64,000 bases of DNA, taken from positions 248,001 to 312,000 of the forward strand of contig JALBUN010000011.1 of the NCBI GenBank assembly GCA_025174535.1, in the 5' to 3' direction. The notes below the pieces were generated by a model that worked only from the letters and a program-made list of their open reading frames with translations, did no database searches and had not been told where the DNA came from. Positions within the stretch are counted from its first letter, which is position 1, and every line of letters starts with the position of its first letter. Of the stretch, positions 45,217 to 55,908 are shown piece by piece. This stretch comes from Cantharellus purpuraceus. Lineage: Eukaryota; Basidiomycota; Agaricomycetes; Cantharellales; Hydnaceae. Both the position numbers and the translations under genes were made by a program.

Positions 45217-45306
45217 AAGGTAACTAGTGGGAGGTACTTGTCCAAGTGGATCTTATATCCCTCTAGGTATTTCCAGTCACTTTGACTTGCCTCTCAGAGT
45301 TATTCC

Positions 45307-46401
45307 TCATAACTGAAATATGTCAGGTAACCTATCACTTTTCTTCATTCTCAGAGGGGTTACAAGAGGTAAGAAACTTCTCTGCCTATTCATGGTAATA
45401 CCTTCTTCTGTTATAGTAGTATTTTTTGACGATTTTATCTTATTGGGTTCAATGACAGTTGTAAATCTTGACTGTAAGTGGTGTCCTTTCTTTGGTGATA
45501 CTTTCTTGCTGGATTCTGATGCATCTGAACTTGAATCATTCAACGCATCAAAGTCTTTGTACTTTTCTGCCCTTGTATAGATCCTTTTCTGGGTTTGTTC
45601 ATCTAAACCTTCGATGATGCTCATCATAAACTGTGAGTATGCTTCATCAGGTTTAACATCCTTCCTGACTTGTTGTTTCTTAGCTCTTCTGGTTAGGACT
45701 TGATTTACTGAGCCCAGGGCCACTTGCTTCCAATTTTCTGGGATCTCCCCATAAGGATGTTCAGAGCCATCAAAGTCACTCCAACGAGTTGGTTCCATAG
45801 TGGCATGTTCCCTTTGTACTTTATTGTTTTTCCCAATTCTCACTTTTCTGAACCACTTAGGGAAAAATTATGTAGTGTCTATAGCTTCTGTCTCCCTTTT
45901 CTTATGGTGAGTAACCATAGCAAAATGAGGAGGGGTAATATATCCACTCAGATTCAGTCGTTCACCAGTGATGTCATGTGTATCAACTTCAACATTAAGC
46001 TTCATAGTAGCCTCCTCCCTTTTGGAGGGCTGTGCTCTCGCCTTCACTGAGTTCAAGTTCTCAGGGGCGGTATCAAAGCTCTCCACATGGGAGGCCTCCC
46101 CGGGCACGTCAACTCGCACCTCCACTGCATGCTCAGAGGGGGGTAAAGCTATATTTTCAGGCATTACATTACCTGTCATAGTGACAAGAGAAGCCTCTTC
46201 TCTGCCACTTTGGTCCCTTGTGGACCTGAGGAGTGTCGATGGGCTCATTGGTCCTCCATCGGTTCCAAGATTCATTCGTGCACTTGGTGGGGTGGAAGAT
46301 GCTCTTCCACCTTGGACTGTATCCCCATGGGATATGACAGGAATCACTCTTCTGTGTGAGTCTTCCATCGTCTGGTACGTCCTTCCAGCTCTTGTCAACA
46401 T
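45307..46401 (-). pseudogene. Gypsy 2 N-terminal leader region
   Basis: Two frames, 46401-45868 and 45843-45307, are the same reading frame split by one TAA (after EAIDTT; it continues FFPKWFRKVRIG). It has Ser/Pro/Glu-rich low-complexity sequence followed by Trp-containing motifs (EPTRWSDFDGSEHPYGEIPENWKQ) and SPKKGHHLQSRF. Linked to the capsid frame by a short region with stops. Its role in gypsy gags of this type is not known to me. Confidence 0.7.
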
Positions 46402-46496
46402 TTCTGCAGTATATTCAGTTAAGCTTTTAAGGCCGTTGACTCACTGGGTGATCAATCCGGGAGCCCGACCAGTACTTGGATTTATTGAAGGTCAAA

Positions 46497-46575
46497 AAAG
46501 ATGTAAGAGTTATAAGTTTGGACTTCAAGGCAACTTAGTACAACCAGTAGACCAGTCATAACCAAGTATATAGTT
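46497..46575 (+). repeat. Short repeat, inverted copy at 47870-47947
   Basis: About 75 bases (from GATGTAAGAGTTATAAGTTTGG to GTATATAG) that occur as reverse complement at 47870-47947 with a few differences. Probably from the gypsy 2 end region. Confidence 0.8.
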
Positions 46576-46606
46576 GAGGTCCAGGGGACTCCTATTTATC
46601 TAGTGT

Positions 46607-47395
46607 ACATGTGTTATTACTATATTCATTAATGCCCAGATCCCCATCTGATCCACTCAGATCCCCACGCATATAAAATCTATACTCCATTTGGAAACTG
46701 CCACATCTCCCTCTACCTGTCCGATTGTCACCGCCAATTCTGCCCATCCATCTCCAGTTCCAATTGATGCATCAGCATCACCATAGGAACCCAGACATCC
46801 ATCCCCGTCAGACTCAGACATACTCATGTAAGGCCATCGGCCTTGGAGACCCATCACCAGAGTAATTATTATTAGATTTCAAATATGTATTTAAGCTGCC
46901 TGACTGGGGACTTCATTCCCCAGTTCGAATATTGAATCACGCCTAGTTCCTAAGTCTGATCCTAACTCTCTAAGTCGTACTCCATCTCCAAAATCTTGGA
47001 CACTGGTATTAGTGAGGGCGCAGCACATAAGCTGAAGCCAAGTCCGTTCCGACCGCCACAATGTACCTGACTCCTTCTCCGACTCTGACCCAACCTCCAA
47101 CCCAACCTCCAACCCAACCTCCAACCCAACCTCCAACCCAACCTCCAACCCAACCTCCAACCCAACCTCCAACCCAACCTCCAACCCAACCTCCAACCCA
47201 ACCTCCAACCCAACCTCCAACCCAACCTCCAACCCAACCTCCAACCCAACCTCCAACCCAACCTCCAACCCAACCTCCAACCCAACCTCCAACCCAACCT
47301 CCAACCCAACCTCCAACCCAACCTCCAACCCAACCTCCAACCCAACCTCCAACCCAACCTCCAACCCCCAACCGGACCTAGTGCATAACAACATG
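46607..47395 (+). repeat. Solo LTR copy 3 with expanded minisatellite and 5-bp target duplication
   Basis: The LTR is 46612-47390, from TGTTATTACT to GTGCATAACA, flanked by ACATG at 46607-46611 and 47391-47395. It is the same family as 29363-29890 and 41101-41611 but about 250 bp longer because of the internal array. It lies between gypsy 2 and the second gag fragment, so it is one of the younger insertions in the nest. Confidence 0.92.
47091..47366 (+). repeat. 12-bp minisatellite, 23 units
   Basis: Twenty-three perfect tandem units of CAACCTCCAACC inside the solo LTR. The same position holds only about two to three imperfect units in the other LTR copies (near 29850 and 41560). It creates long artificial open frames in several readings (Gly-Leu-Glu-Val, Gly-Gly-Trp-Val, Gln-Pro-Pro-Thr repeats), which are not genes. 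Confidence 0.97.
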
Positions 47396-47415
47396 TATCT
47401 ACCCTATCTACCTAT

Positions 47416-47525
47416 TAAAGAGAGTGTAGATTGTTGTGGAATGAACGACTTAAACATAATAATACTGCTGATAGCAATGAGCTCACTATGACCACATTCA
47501 ACTTCTAACACTCCCACTTGAGTGA
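47416..47525 (-). repeat. 3' LTR remnant of the Copia 1 family with polypurine tract
   Basis: The LTR (47416-47510, minus: TGTTAGAAGTTGA to CTTTA) matches the 5' LTR of Copia 1. Directly before it on the minus strand lies CAAGTGGGAG (47511-47520), a polypurine tract, so this is a genuine 3' end of an element. No target duplication is seen (CCTAT versus CTCCC). The rest of that element is absent. Confidence 0.78.
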
Positions 47526-47544
47526 ATGGTTATTCCCAGTCTTT

Positions 47545-47875
47545 GAACAAATTGTTCATGCTTGATCCATCATAAGGTGTGGGGGGATCGATCTTAATCT
47601 TACTAGCCTGTTCAATTCTAAGTTTCTCTCTCTTTTTGTAGTGTTTATGCTTCATAATCTTCCTCCATCTTTCCCCTTCAGTTAGGGAACTTCTTCCAGA
47701 CAATGTGTCTGAATCTGAAGAGTCGGATCCTCCTGGATCAGGTTCTCTGGCAGGGGCTGCTATCTTCACAAGGTAACTAGTGGGAGGTACTTGTCCAAGT
47801 GGATCTCATATCCCTCTAGGTATTTCCAGTCGCTTTGACTCGCCTCCCAGAATTATTCCTCATAACTGAAATGAC
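47545..47875 (-). pseudogene. Second fragment of gypsy 2 gag
   Basis: Close copy of 44995-45310: the same N-terminal acidic block, HKHYKKREKLRIEQASKI and PPTPYDGS, then it diverges (Met-Asn-Asn-Leu-Phe-Lys). The match extends into the upstream region as far as CATAACTGAAAT and then ends at the inverted 75-bp repeat. It is a truncated second copy of gypsy 2 or a duplicated fragment. Confidence 0.85.
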
Positions 47876-47947
47876 TATATACTTGGTTACAACTGGTCTA
47901 CTGGTTGTACTAAGTTGCCTCAAAGTCCGAACTTATAACTCTTACAC
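47870..47947 (-). repeat. Inverted partner of the repeat at 46497-46575
   Basis: Reverse complement of 46497-46575 with a handful of changes. It joins the gag fragment on its left in an orientation that an intact gypsy 2 would not have, so an inversion or patchwork repair is implied. Confidence 0.8.
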
Positions 47948-48013
47948 CCTCACCTGTTCGTAATACGCTTATCACGTGATCGTCTTCATGGGCTTTGTCG
48001 AAAGCACAGCCTA

Positions 48014-48289
48014 TTATTGTCCCTCCACATTAGGTTTTGGTCCCTGAGATTCAATCTCTGCCTCATCAAGTGGTTTATGTCCATGTATCCACACATTTCT
48101 GTCTTTGCAATGGTCATTTTTGGTCCCGTCTACATTCCATTTATGTCCCCTAGTCCACCCATTTTCGTCTCCATAACAAAGCATATCTGCCATGACTTTT
48201 GCTAGCTCATCAACCGCTGCACCAAATGCTACAAATGATAGCTCATTTTCTTCATCTGGCCGAGGTGATTTCGAGGAAATTATCAGTGC
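48014..48289 (-). pseudogene. Short coding relic, probably retroelement
   Basis: An open minus-strand frame of about 90 codons between two stops, too short from its first Met to stand out: LIISSKSPRPDEENELSFVAFG, ELAKVMADMLCYGDENGWTRGH, then KDRNVWIHGHKPLDEAEIESQ and two stops at 48011-48016. Composition and charge pattern are protein-like. It lies next to the gypsy 2 fragment and may be part of the same or another element. I do not recognise a domain. Confidence 0.5.
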
Positions 48290-50436
48290 TCAGCACCGGC
48301 CAGCATACTATCACACACCTGCACGATGCAACACCAATCCTTGATGTCCAGGACATGTTTTGTCCATCTGTGGGCTCCTGGGGACTCTGGAAACTTCCTA
48401 ATATGTTGCATTATCCTGCTGTAGTTATCAACACATGCTTGAACAACCGCATGGCAACACTTCATTGGCTAGAACCAATGCTGGCAGCTCAAGTGGTGAT
48501 ACGGCACAGCAGTGGAGAAGGATGACCCATTGACGAGCTTTACACGTGGGGGCGGCACAATCTCGTTTTTAGCTGAGGGCATGCCCAGTCAATGAGACAT
48601 GGCAGATGGACGAACGGCCAAGCGTAAAGCACCGGAAGTCAAGGGGAACATAGAGATGGATTGGGGGGGCGACGCCTCCATCCTCGGAAGAGATTTCTCT
48701 TATCATTTTTGCATTATTAGAAGGCCAAATTGAATATATAGGGACTAGAGTTACGGAACATAAATATGTTTGTTGTGTTGCCTCGGAAAGAGAGGGAGCT
48801 GCCGCTTGAAACCTCCCGACGGCGTGCCATGTGAAACTATGCTGGCCTTCCACTTATACACATAGACATACCAAGTGCAGGATGTAATTCGTGGGGGTTA
48901 ATGTACTATTTGTACTATTCGTATGACGGACCCAACATGAAAGCCTCGGGACGCTGATGTGGGGGAAGAAGGTGGCTAAACTATGAATAGAATGAGTGAC
49001 TCACTCAACCAACTTTCACCCAAATCTCCACACCTGTAGCTTCTAAACGCATCTCGGTTGAAGGAATTTGGAGCAGTATAAGAGTAGTAGCTAAAAGTTG
49101 GGATGAGTCGGCGATGCCGTGGGACAGACGCGGCATGTCGGGGACCGAAATGGAATGTGTGGGGACATTATTCATTTTTGCTTGTCGAAATGTACTTCTT
49201 TCAAGTATATTAAGCACCCCGTCCGAACGCTTGGATGGGTACAGATCTCAGTCGGTAAAGTAGATACGACTGAGGAGAAGGAATATATATGGTCACCAGT
49301 GTGGAAAATGAAAGACAATAGTGTGGTGAGTGGAACGAGGCACGCTTTAACTAAATAAATATAGTTGACGCGCTGTGGTATGTGGATACGTACCACATTC
49401 CAACAGGAGGAGAGAGAGAGAGAGAGATCAATTTAGGTGCTCGAAGCGCTAGGCCCAACAGGAGGACTAGCTACAACGTCGCCTGGTATATATATGTAAG
49501 TACCCACTGGCCTGTGCCTGCTGCGCACCGCAGTCGCTTAACTCAAGCGTCGTCAGGCTTAGCTTCGTCACTGACACCAAGCTTTGGCTTGAATACTTGT
49601 CAGATACACTAGCTATTCCCTTTCCCCCCTAAGGCCGCCAGCTTTGGGGTTATGTTTGTCACTGTGGGCCTTTCCATACACTTGGACCCTGTTGCCTGTT
49701 AGCGTCACCCCCACTCACCAAAGTACTCATGATGATGAGCCCACATACACACGCGGACATCACCGCGATAGCCCCCAAAGTAGTACTTGATTACAGGATG
49801 ACGTGCACAAGCATGACCCTTCTTCAAATCTAACGCTCCCGAGAGGGAGGCGGGGGGGGGGAGGGTGAGGAGACTGGCCGCAAGGCCGTAATTAATGGCG
49901 GAAAGGCTATTTTCCCAGATTCGATGAAATTCGATCTTATGAAACATCACCCATGGCGTGCATCACTGACCGTCACCATAAAATCCTCCACTTGCACTGA
50001 GGATGTTTGACTTGACACTACCGTCACAGGGAATTCTATGCGTCGACGGTGAAGGCAATGCAAATGTCAGATCACATTGACCACACCTGTTCTGTTCTGA
50101 CGTGATCATAGGACGTAGCAGGGCATGTGAGAGGTATCTTCTTTGAAATGGATCACACCTTACAATCAACGCTTTGGGTGGGATCCAAACCAACAAATCC
50201 GCATGATGTAAAAGAAGAGTGCGTGCAAATTCCAAGGAAGAGAAAGCGAATGTATGAGTACAATTCGAAGACCACTGTGTGACTGAATGCTACAGTAAGA
50301 TGGTAGGAAAGACCAGTAAATGAGCGCCCATCGGAGCTCGTGTAGTGACTAGGTAAATTCGAAAGGTGGGTATGCGAATACTAGTAAACGTGCAATTCCA
50401 GGATGTTAGGAAATGCCTGAATACGAACAAGTCAAA
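48290..50436. other. Gene-poor stretch between retroelement nest and polygalacturonase B
   Basis: Overlapping open frames at 48199-48525 (plus) and 48569-48853 (minus) show no family features. A GA microsatellite (about 49411-49428) and a G run (49852-49862) are present. From about 50140 the sequence is the 3' flank of polygalacturonase B and matches that of copy A (25540-25690). Confidence 0.5.
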
Positions 50437-52284
50437 TCATGATGTGACTGGGGAGTAACCTTGTATGCTCGGACTGTTGTGAACGACGTCGGCCACGCCT
50501 CCTGATGTCTGTAAGTAAGTCCATTCCCACGTGCCTGCCAAACAAGTTCAATGCATTTCATCAGCGGTAGTAATATGAAGACACAGTTGACGAACCTTTG
50601 CATGCACCGGAACCGCAGTTGATGGCTACAGGAGTCGCCGAGCTATCAACTGAGATAGTGTTTGTGGCGCCGACGAAGTTGACTTGCTATGTTCAGAATA
50701 ATAACTCAGTTGGTGTTTCATGGAATCTGCACACTTGACCTACGCTGATCTGCACACCTGTCCCAGGAGTGCCTATTCAATTCACGTGAGTTTCCGTAAC
50801 CCCACGGAAGAAGTACAGAAGTGAACGTACTCAGCGTCGAGGGGTATGACTGATCAATTATAACTCCAAATCGCCTAATGCCAGAACTAGTGTTACCGCT
50901 GTACGTGATATTTTTTACTGTCGAACCCTTGGAACTCTTAATCGTTTTAATGCGCAATGCCTGGTCACTGTGCAATGCAGATGAGTGGTGAAAATATATC
51001 TTCTTAATAGGCTTACCTGTTGGTTATGGTATTGCCACTGATCACAATATCGGAAACTGCCACGCTGCTTCCGACAGAGCCCTGGACATGTATAAGAAAT
51101 GCGATCTATGGAGCAAAATCTCTGGCTTACAATTGAGATCCCGTGGCCGCCGCTGCACTGATTATCTTTGAATATAATCCTCGACCCCTTGTTGATTGCG
51201 ATGCAATCATCCTGTCACAACACAGTCACAAATCATTTGAGTTTAATATGAATAGTGTTAGCCGCACCTGGTTGCGGATGATGCTTTGCTTGATCGTGAG
51301 GTCCGTCGTGCTGCAATCGAAGCCGTCAGTGTTTTTCCCCGCTGGTTTGCCCTTGCTTCGAGAATTGGACAGATCTCCCTGAGCTACATAATAATTTAAA
51401 AGGGAGTAAGTTCATTATTTGGTTCGCCCGCGTACAGTTATCAACGGTAACACTTGATATCACCAATGGCCCCGGATTGCCAACACTGACAGCCTGGGCA
51501 GGTGAATTTCTGACAATGGTATTGCTGAATGTGCCAGAAATTGCGATTCTGAATAACTAGCAGGTGAGTGCCTCGTCAATCCACACGCATGCGACAAATG
51601 TACTTCATCATAGGTGATGGTTTGCTAATCCCCCCGCTTGATCCTTTACCGTCCCAGTATGAAGGGCCTCCGCCGTCGATAGTGTATCCATTGCCATGGA
51701 CTGTAGACCAGATGGATCAGATAGCAGAAAAGTGTAGGATGTAGACGACGGACAAGTAATGTGATTTCCGCTGAGGATCAAACCAGTATGACAAGTCAGT
51801 TCGATGAAGTGGTCGAGCGCATGAGATACCGTACCGGATTTGGAACAGGGGTCCGGCCCCACTCGTCGTAGCAAACTGAATATCTCCCCCTTGTTGAAAT
51901 ATATTCAATTGTCGACAAGCGATCAGCCGTGGGGATTGTACTCACGTAGATTCACGGTTGTCCTATCGATCAAGTTCAGGTTGAGTCGTGAACCTCACGT
52001 TTAGTGCTAAGTATGCCGACATGCAACACAGTAAAATAAGAAGGCTTACCAGATGGGACCTGACGAAAGATGGCGTAAATCACTTAATTGTTTTCTCGAA
52101 AGCATCAACATATACTCACGGTAAAGCCGTTAATGTTCACAGTCGTGCACTGGACAGCAGCATACACATCGGAAAGAGAGTTGATCGTGCCAGTGCACCG
52201 GACAGTTAGGTTAGAAGGAGCGGCAACGACAAGTGGAAAGGTAAGGAGTGCCCCCAGAAGGAGTGTTGAGGTCATGTCCAGCAT
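50437..52284 (-). CDS. GH28 polygalacturonase, copy B
   Basis: Paralogue of the gene at 25698-27541 with the same exon pattern. ATG at 52284; signal peptide [21 protein letters not shown]; then [50 protein letters not shown], the motifs [21 protein letters not shown] and LRIK, then [59 protein letters not shown] and a stop at 50437-50439. All catalytic residues are kept. The 5' part (51.6-52.4 kb), introns included, is almost identical to copy A, while the 3' part is clearly more diverged. Secreted pectin-degrading enzyme; endo or exo action is not decided by what I can see. Confidence 0.9.
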
Positions 52285-53893
52285 ATGAGTAGAGTGGTGA
52301 GGATGTCTACATTTTCCACACGAAGAGCTAGTTATAGCTGTCCTTGAGATATTGAGGAGCTCATTAGTATGGAAAAGTATTACCGGTAGAAATTGCGCGT
52401 CATTTTAGCGATGCCTAACAATCTGCTTGCAATGTTCAAGTACATTATGCCCCACCAAGTGTAGATTAACCGAAATGAGTTAGTATCCGTTGAGGCCGTG
52501 AACACGACAGAAGGCAGAGAAGACAACAAATAATCTCCGATGGTATTTCCGAAACTTCTTTCGCAAGGGGACCTAGTAGTTTCAGCTGAGGCGACAATAC
52601 TCGTCCTTCGGAAGCGTTATACTTGAAGCTACAAGCACCAACCTATTAATTTACTTCCCGGCCTCCGTCTTGGCCGCACCGCGCTTCAGTTACTCCGCCG
52701 TCAGTGAGATCAGGTGATGGTGTAAGTTTCGGTTTCTATGGGCTATCAAATGGGTATCGCTGTCAGTTCGACACGCCTCGGTCGGGCCGCCGACCTCCAT
52801 GCCTTGGCCTATCTGGTTGTCATAGGTGGAACGATTGAGACGCTAATATCACTATCACTCCAGATATTTAGAGTATGATGATTAGAATCCACAATGCCAC
52901 TAATGCGCCCTCGCGTGTCCGGAGTCCGGTGTCCGCGCACCCACGCCGAGGTCACGTGACACGTGACAGCAGAACATCAGTTGCTAATGTCGCACTGTGC
53001 TTGAAGCACACAATATTGTCTTTGGGGATCACATTAGCTCGCAATCTATTTGAGGTTCATCAGCGGATGTCCAATGTTTAACATGGAGTGTAGAGGGTTG
53101 CCACAGCATCATGGCTGTACGTGGAGCTGGCGGCTCGCCTAATGCAAAACTATGGAAACCACCATATAAATCCTTTAACATCAAGGAATCACATGAATAG
53201 TTTACTGTCACGGAAGAGGGAAGCATGTATGAGGAGATACGCTGGCTTAGCGTCGTACCTTCAGCTGTTTTGGAGGAACCTGAAGGAGGCACTAGTATAC
53301 TGCAGGAACCAACTTGTAGGAAATCATCTGTTGCCCTGGCCTATGGACTCAAGGAGCTTCTTCATGTCACTGGGTCCATTTATGTAGCTCCTGCTACACT
53401 TCGAAACAAGTTGCGTGCTTACAGTAACCGTAGCACACATGCTGTAATTCAAAGTTCAAAGTTGTGGGTTTGGTGTTCTGGACGCCTAGCCTTTTCGGTA
53501 CCTGTGACATACTATCGTCAGTCACAAGGAAGGTCACCGGCTCCAGATCACGCAAGTCGTACCAACTGTGAGGGCTCGCGAAAGAAGACCCACGTCTATC
53601 CTCCAGCATCGCATCGCATGCAAGCCCTTACAGTGGGCACAAATGTAAGGTGTCTACCCGGTCCCATTCATCTTCCTGGTGACTGATGGTACATGGGACA
53701 TTGAGCGAGAGCAAACTAATCGTAATAACACTTCAATCAGGACTGGCCGCGGTCTGCAGACCAAGTCTTTCAAATTCGAAGCCCGAAATTTGTGCAGGGC
53801 TGGCGATCATCAATACCTTAAGAAGGGTCAAATGATATGTCATTAATGAGCGGTATAAAGCTAATCTGCAACCCCTGCTTTCCAGATTACATA
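52285..53893. other. Intergenic, no supported gene
   Basis: The first 100 bases are the conserved upstream region shared with copy A. A plus-strand open frame of 153 codons at 53225-53686 has no recognisable motif and overlaps another at 53121-53387; I do not call it. The fucosidase promoter must lie near the right end. Confidence 0.45.
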
Positions 53894-55403
53894 ATGGTAA
53901 CCATCCACGCAACTTCTGAGCATCCTGAGACAAAGACATTGCTAGATCTCCAGCAGTCCTTCCTTGATCTTCGCTTTGGCATTTTTCTCCATTTCAACAT
54001 GGCTACGTTCCAAAACCTTGAATGGGGTGATCCTCGGGGGCCTACCTCCGTCTTTAACCCTTCTGCCCTTGACACTGATCAGTGGATCTCTGCAGCAAAA
54101 GATGCAGGGATGACTTACGCGTGCCTCACAACAAAAGTGAGCTATGGCAATGTGAAGCAATAGCTGACTGACATGTGAGGACATCCTCCATGACCAGCAT
54201 CACGATGGCTTCGCGATTTGGCCCACAAGAACACGAGGTGCTGGCGTGAAGACTCTGGATGTCGTCCGAGCGTATGTGGATTCTTGTCGAAAGTCAGGCA
54301 TTAAAGTTGGATTATACTATTCAATCTTGGATTTGCGAGCAGAAATTCGCAAGTTCTGCATCACCCAAGGAAAGGTCGACTTTATAAAGGCGCAACTCAC
54401 TGAGCTGCTTACAGAATATGGTGTAATTGATCTCTTTATCTTCGACGGATGGAATGCTCCTTGGAGTCGAATTACATACGACGATCTTCACTTTGATGAT
54501 ATTTATCGTCATGTGAAGATGCTCCAGCCAGCGTGCCTCGTTATGGATCTAAACGCCAGCGAATTTCCAGGCTCTGCACTCTACTACACAGACATCAAGG
54601 CTTTCGAGTCAAACGCAGGACAGACATTACCAAACGACAACGTCCTCCCTGCACAATGTTGCCACACCCTTACAAACGAATGGTTTTGGAAACAGGGTGA
54701 CGAGAATCGTCCGTTGAAGTCAGCAAAGCAGGTTGTGCACGAATGGCTCATACCACAGAATGAACGCTTCTGTAACTTGTTGCTCAACGCAGCCCCTAAT
54801 CGAGAAGGCAAGCTTGCCGCTAACATTGTCTCTCGTCTACGTGAGATTGGCCAGATGTGGCAGCACCCTGGTTCATCCAGGCGGATCGCGCCCGCTATTG
54901 TGCGTTCTATACCCCTGGAATTTTGTGCCACTAATTAAAATGACTGCTGAGAGAACATAACAACAGCAAATCTCGCTCTGCGCCAGCCGATCTATGCTAA
55001 CGCGTCCCAGGCTACCTTCGGACCCGACCTCGCGAATGATGGTGTGCTGTCACATTCCTGGTGTCTCCCCCCCAATGAGCGCATTGGTTGGCTTGAAGTC
55101 ACCCTCACACGATCCCAGTCCGAGCCTGTGGAATTCAATACACTTGTCCTGTCTGAGCCAATTGGGCGATGGGAAGAATACCGCCAAACCCGTATCGGTC
55201 ATTACCGTTTCCTTGTGTTGGTTGGGGAAAAATGGATGGAGGTGTTTGCAACCACTGGTGGTAGTGAGCGGAAAGCCTACGAGGTACACTTACATCGAAT
55301 TCCGAGAGTAAGTGCGACCAGGGTGAAATTGGAGATTAGTGGCAGGGAGACCGAGCCAGAGCCGCACGTTATGGAGGTGGGTGTTTATAATGAGCCGGAG
55401 TAG
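53894..55403 (+). CDS. GH29 alpha-L-fucosidase
   Basis: Retaining glycosidase that removes alpha-L-fucose. From ATG 53894: LDLRFGIFLHFNMATFQNLEWG (the family's N-terminal block), a Trp-containing stretch DQWISAAKDAGMTYACLTTK, then, after a 63-base intron, HHDGFAIWPTRT, VVRAYVDSCRKSGIKVGLYYSI, and the nucleophile block VIDLFIFDGWN (Asp near 54445), then ITYDDLHFDDIYRHVK, HTLTNEWFWKQGDENRPLKSA and FCNLLLNAAPNREGKL. A second intron leads into a discoidin-like C-terminal part ending PHVMEVGVYNEPE and TAG at 55401-55403. Three exons. No signal peptide is seen, so it is probably intracellular. GH29 is patchy in fungi, so gain by transfer is possible but untested. Confidence 0.92.
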
Positions 55404-55908
55404 GGATTCCCGCAGCTCGACCACTTTGAAAACGGAGAAATGCGTTCGTCCATAATTCTGTCTAACTTGATCATGTTGTTATCCTGTGATGATAAGATAA
55501 GCTGATAGGAAGTAACTATCGGGACGGATACTGCCTGCTGGTTAAAGCGCGTGAACGAGAGGCCCAATCCTTTCCAAAAAAAAAATAGTAAACAACACAT
55601 TTTCAAGCCATCATTGTAAAATTTGGATTAATGAGGTTGAACGAAAATTTACGGAGCCATGCCATTTTATTATCAGAATCTGTTACTACAGTGATGGAAA
55701 ACCATACTAAACATCATGTATTGTGAAACTTTCGTGGTGAGACTCAATTAATCATCCTTCTCCATTACGTTGGCTTAGTTTGAAATGGTTACAATCCGCT
55801 ATATTGTACATATACGTACGCAGAGGTTATGCCATCACTGGCGGTGGAGCGGAGTCTATAAACAAGCTCTCCCACTACCAGTCCATTAAGTAAGCGTACC
55901 TATCCAGA
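55404..55908. other. Intergenic
   Basis: 3' flank of the fucosidase and promoter of the methyltransferase gene. Nothing further seen. Confidence 0.5.

Larger units (their letters stand above)
42969..46401 (-). mobile_element. Ty3/gypsy retrotransposon 2, RT deleted
   Basis: Read on the minus strand: an N-terminal leader of gag from 46401, gag capsid 45216-44272, zinc knuckle 44262-43921, protease then RNase H 43802-42969. No RT, integrase or chromodomain is present. Only single stops separate the gag pieces, so the decay is moderate. LTRs could not be placed; the right end meets the solo LTR at 46612. Confidence 0.82.

Noticed and set aside
47088..47370. CRISPR-like array
   Set aside because: Units are contiguous 12-mers with no spacers, in a eukaryotic solo LTR.
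46891..47394. Long open frames with Gly-Leu-Glu-Val, Gly-Trp-Arg-Leu or Gln-Pro-Pro-Thr repeats on both strands
   Set aside because: They are the 12-bp minisatellite read in several frames inside a solo LTR; no start context, no introns, no family.
53225..53686. 153-codon plus-strand frame before the fucosidase
   Set aside because: No motif, no intron or promoter support, overlapping frames of similar length on both strands.
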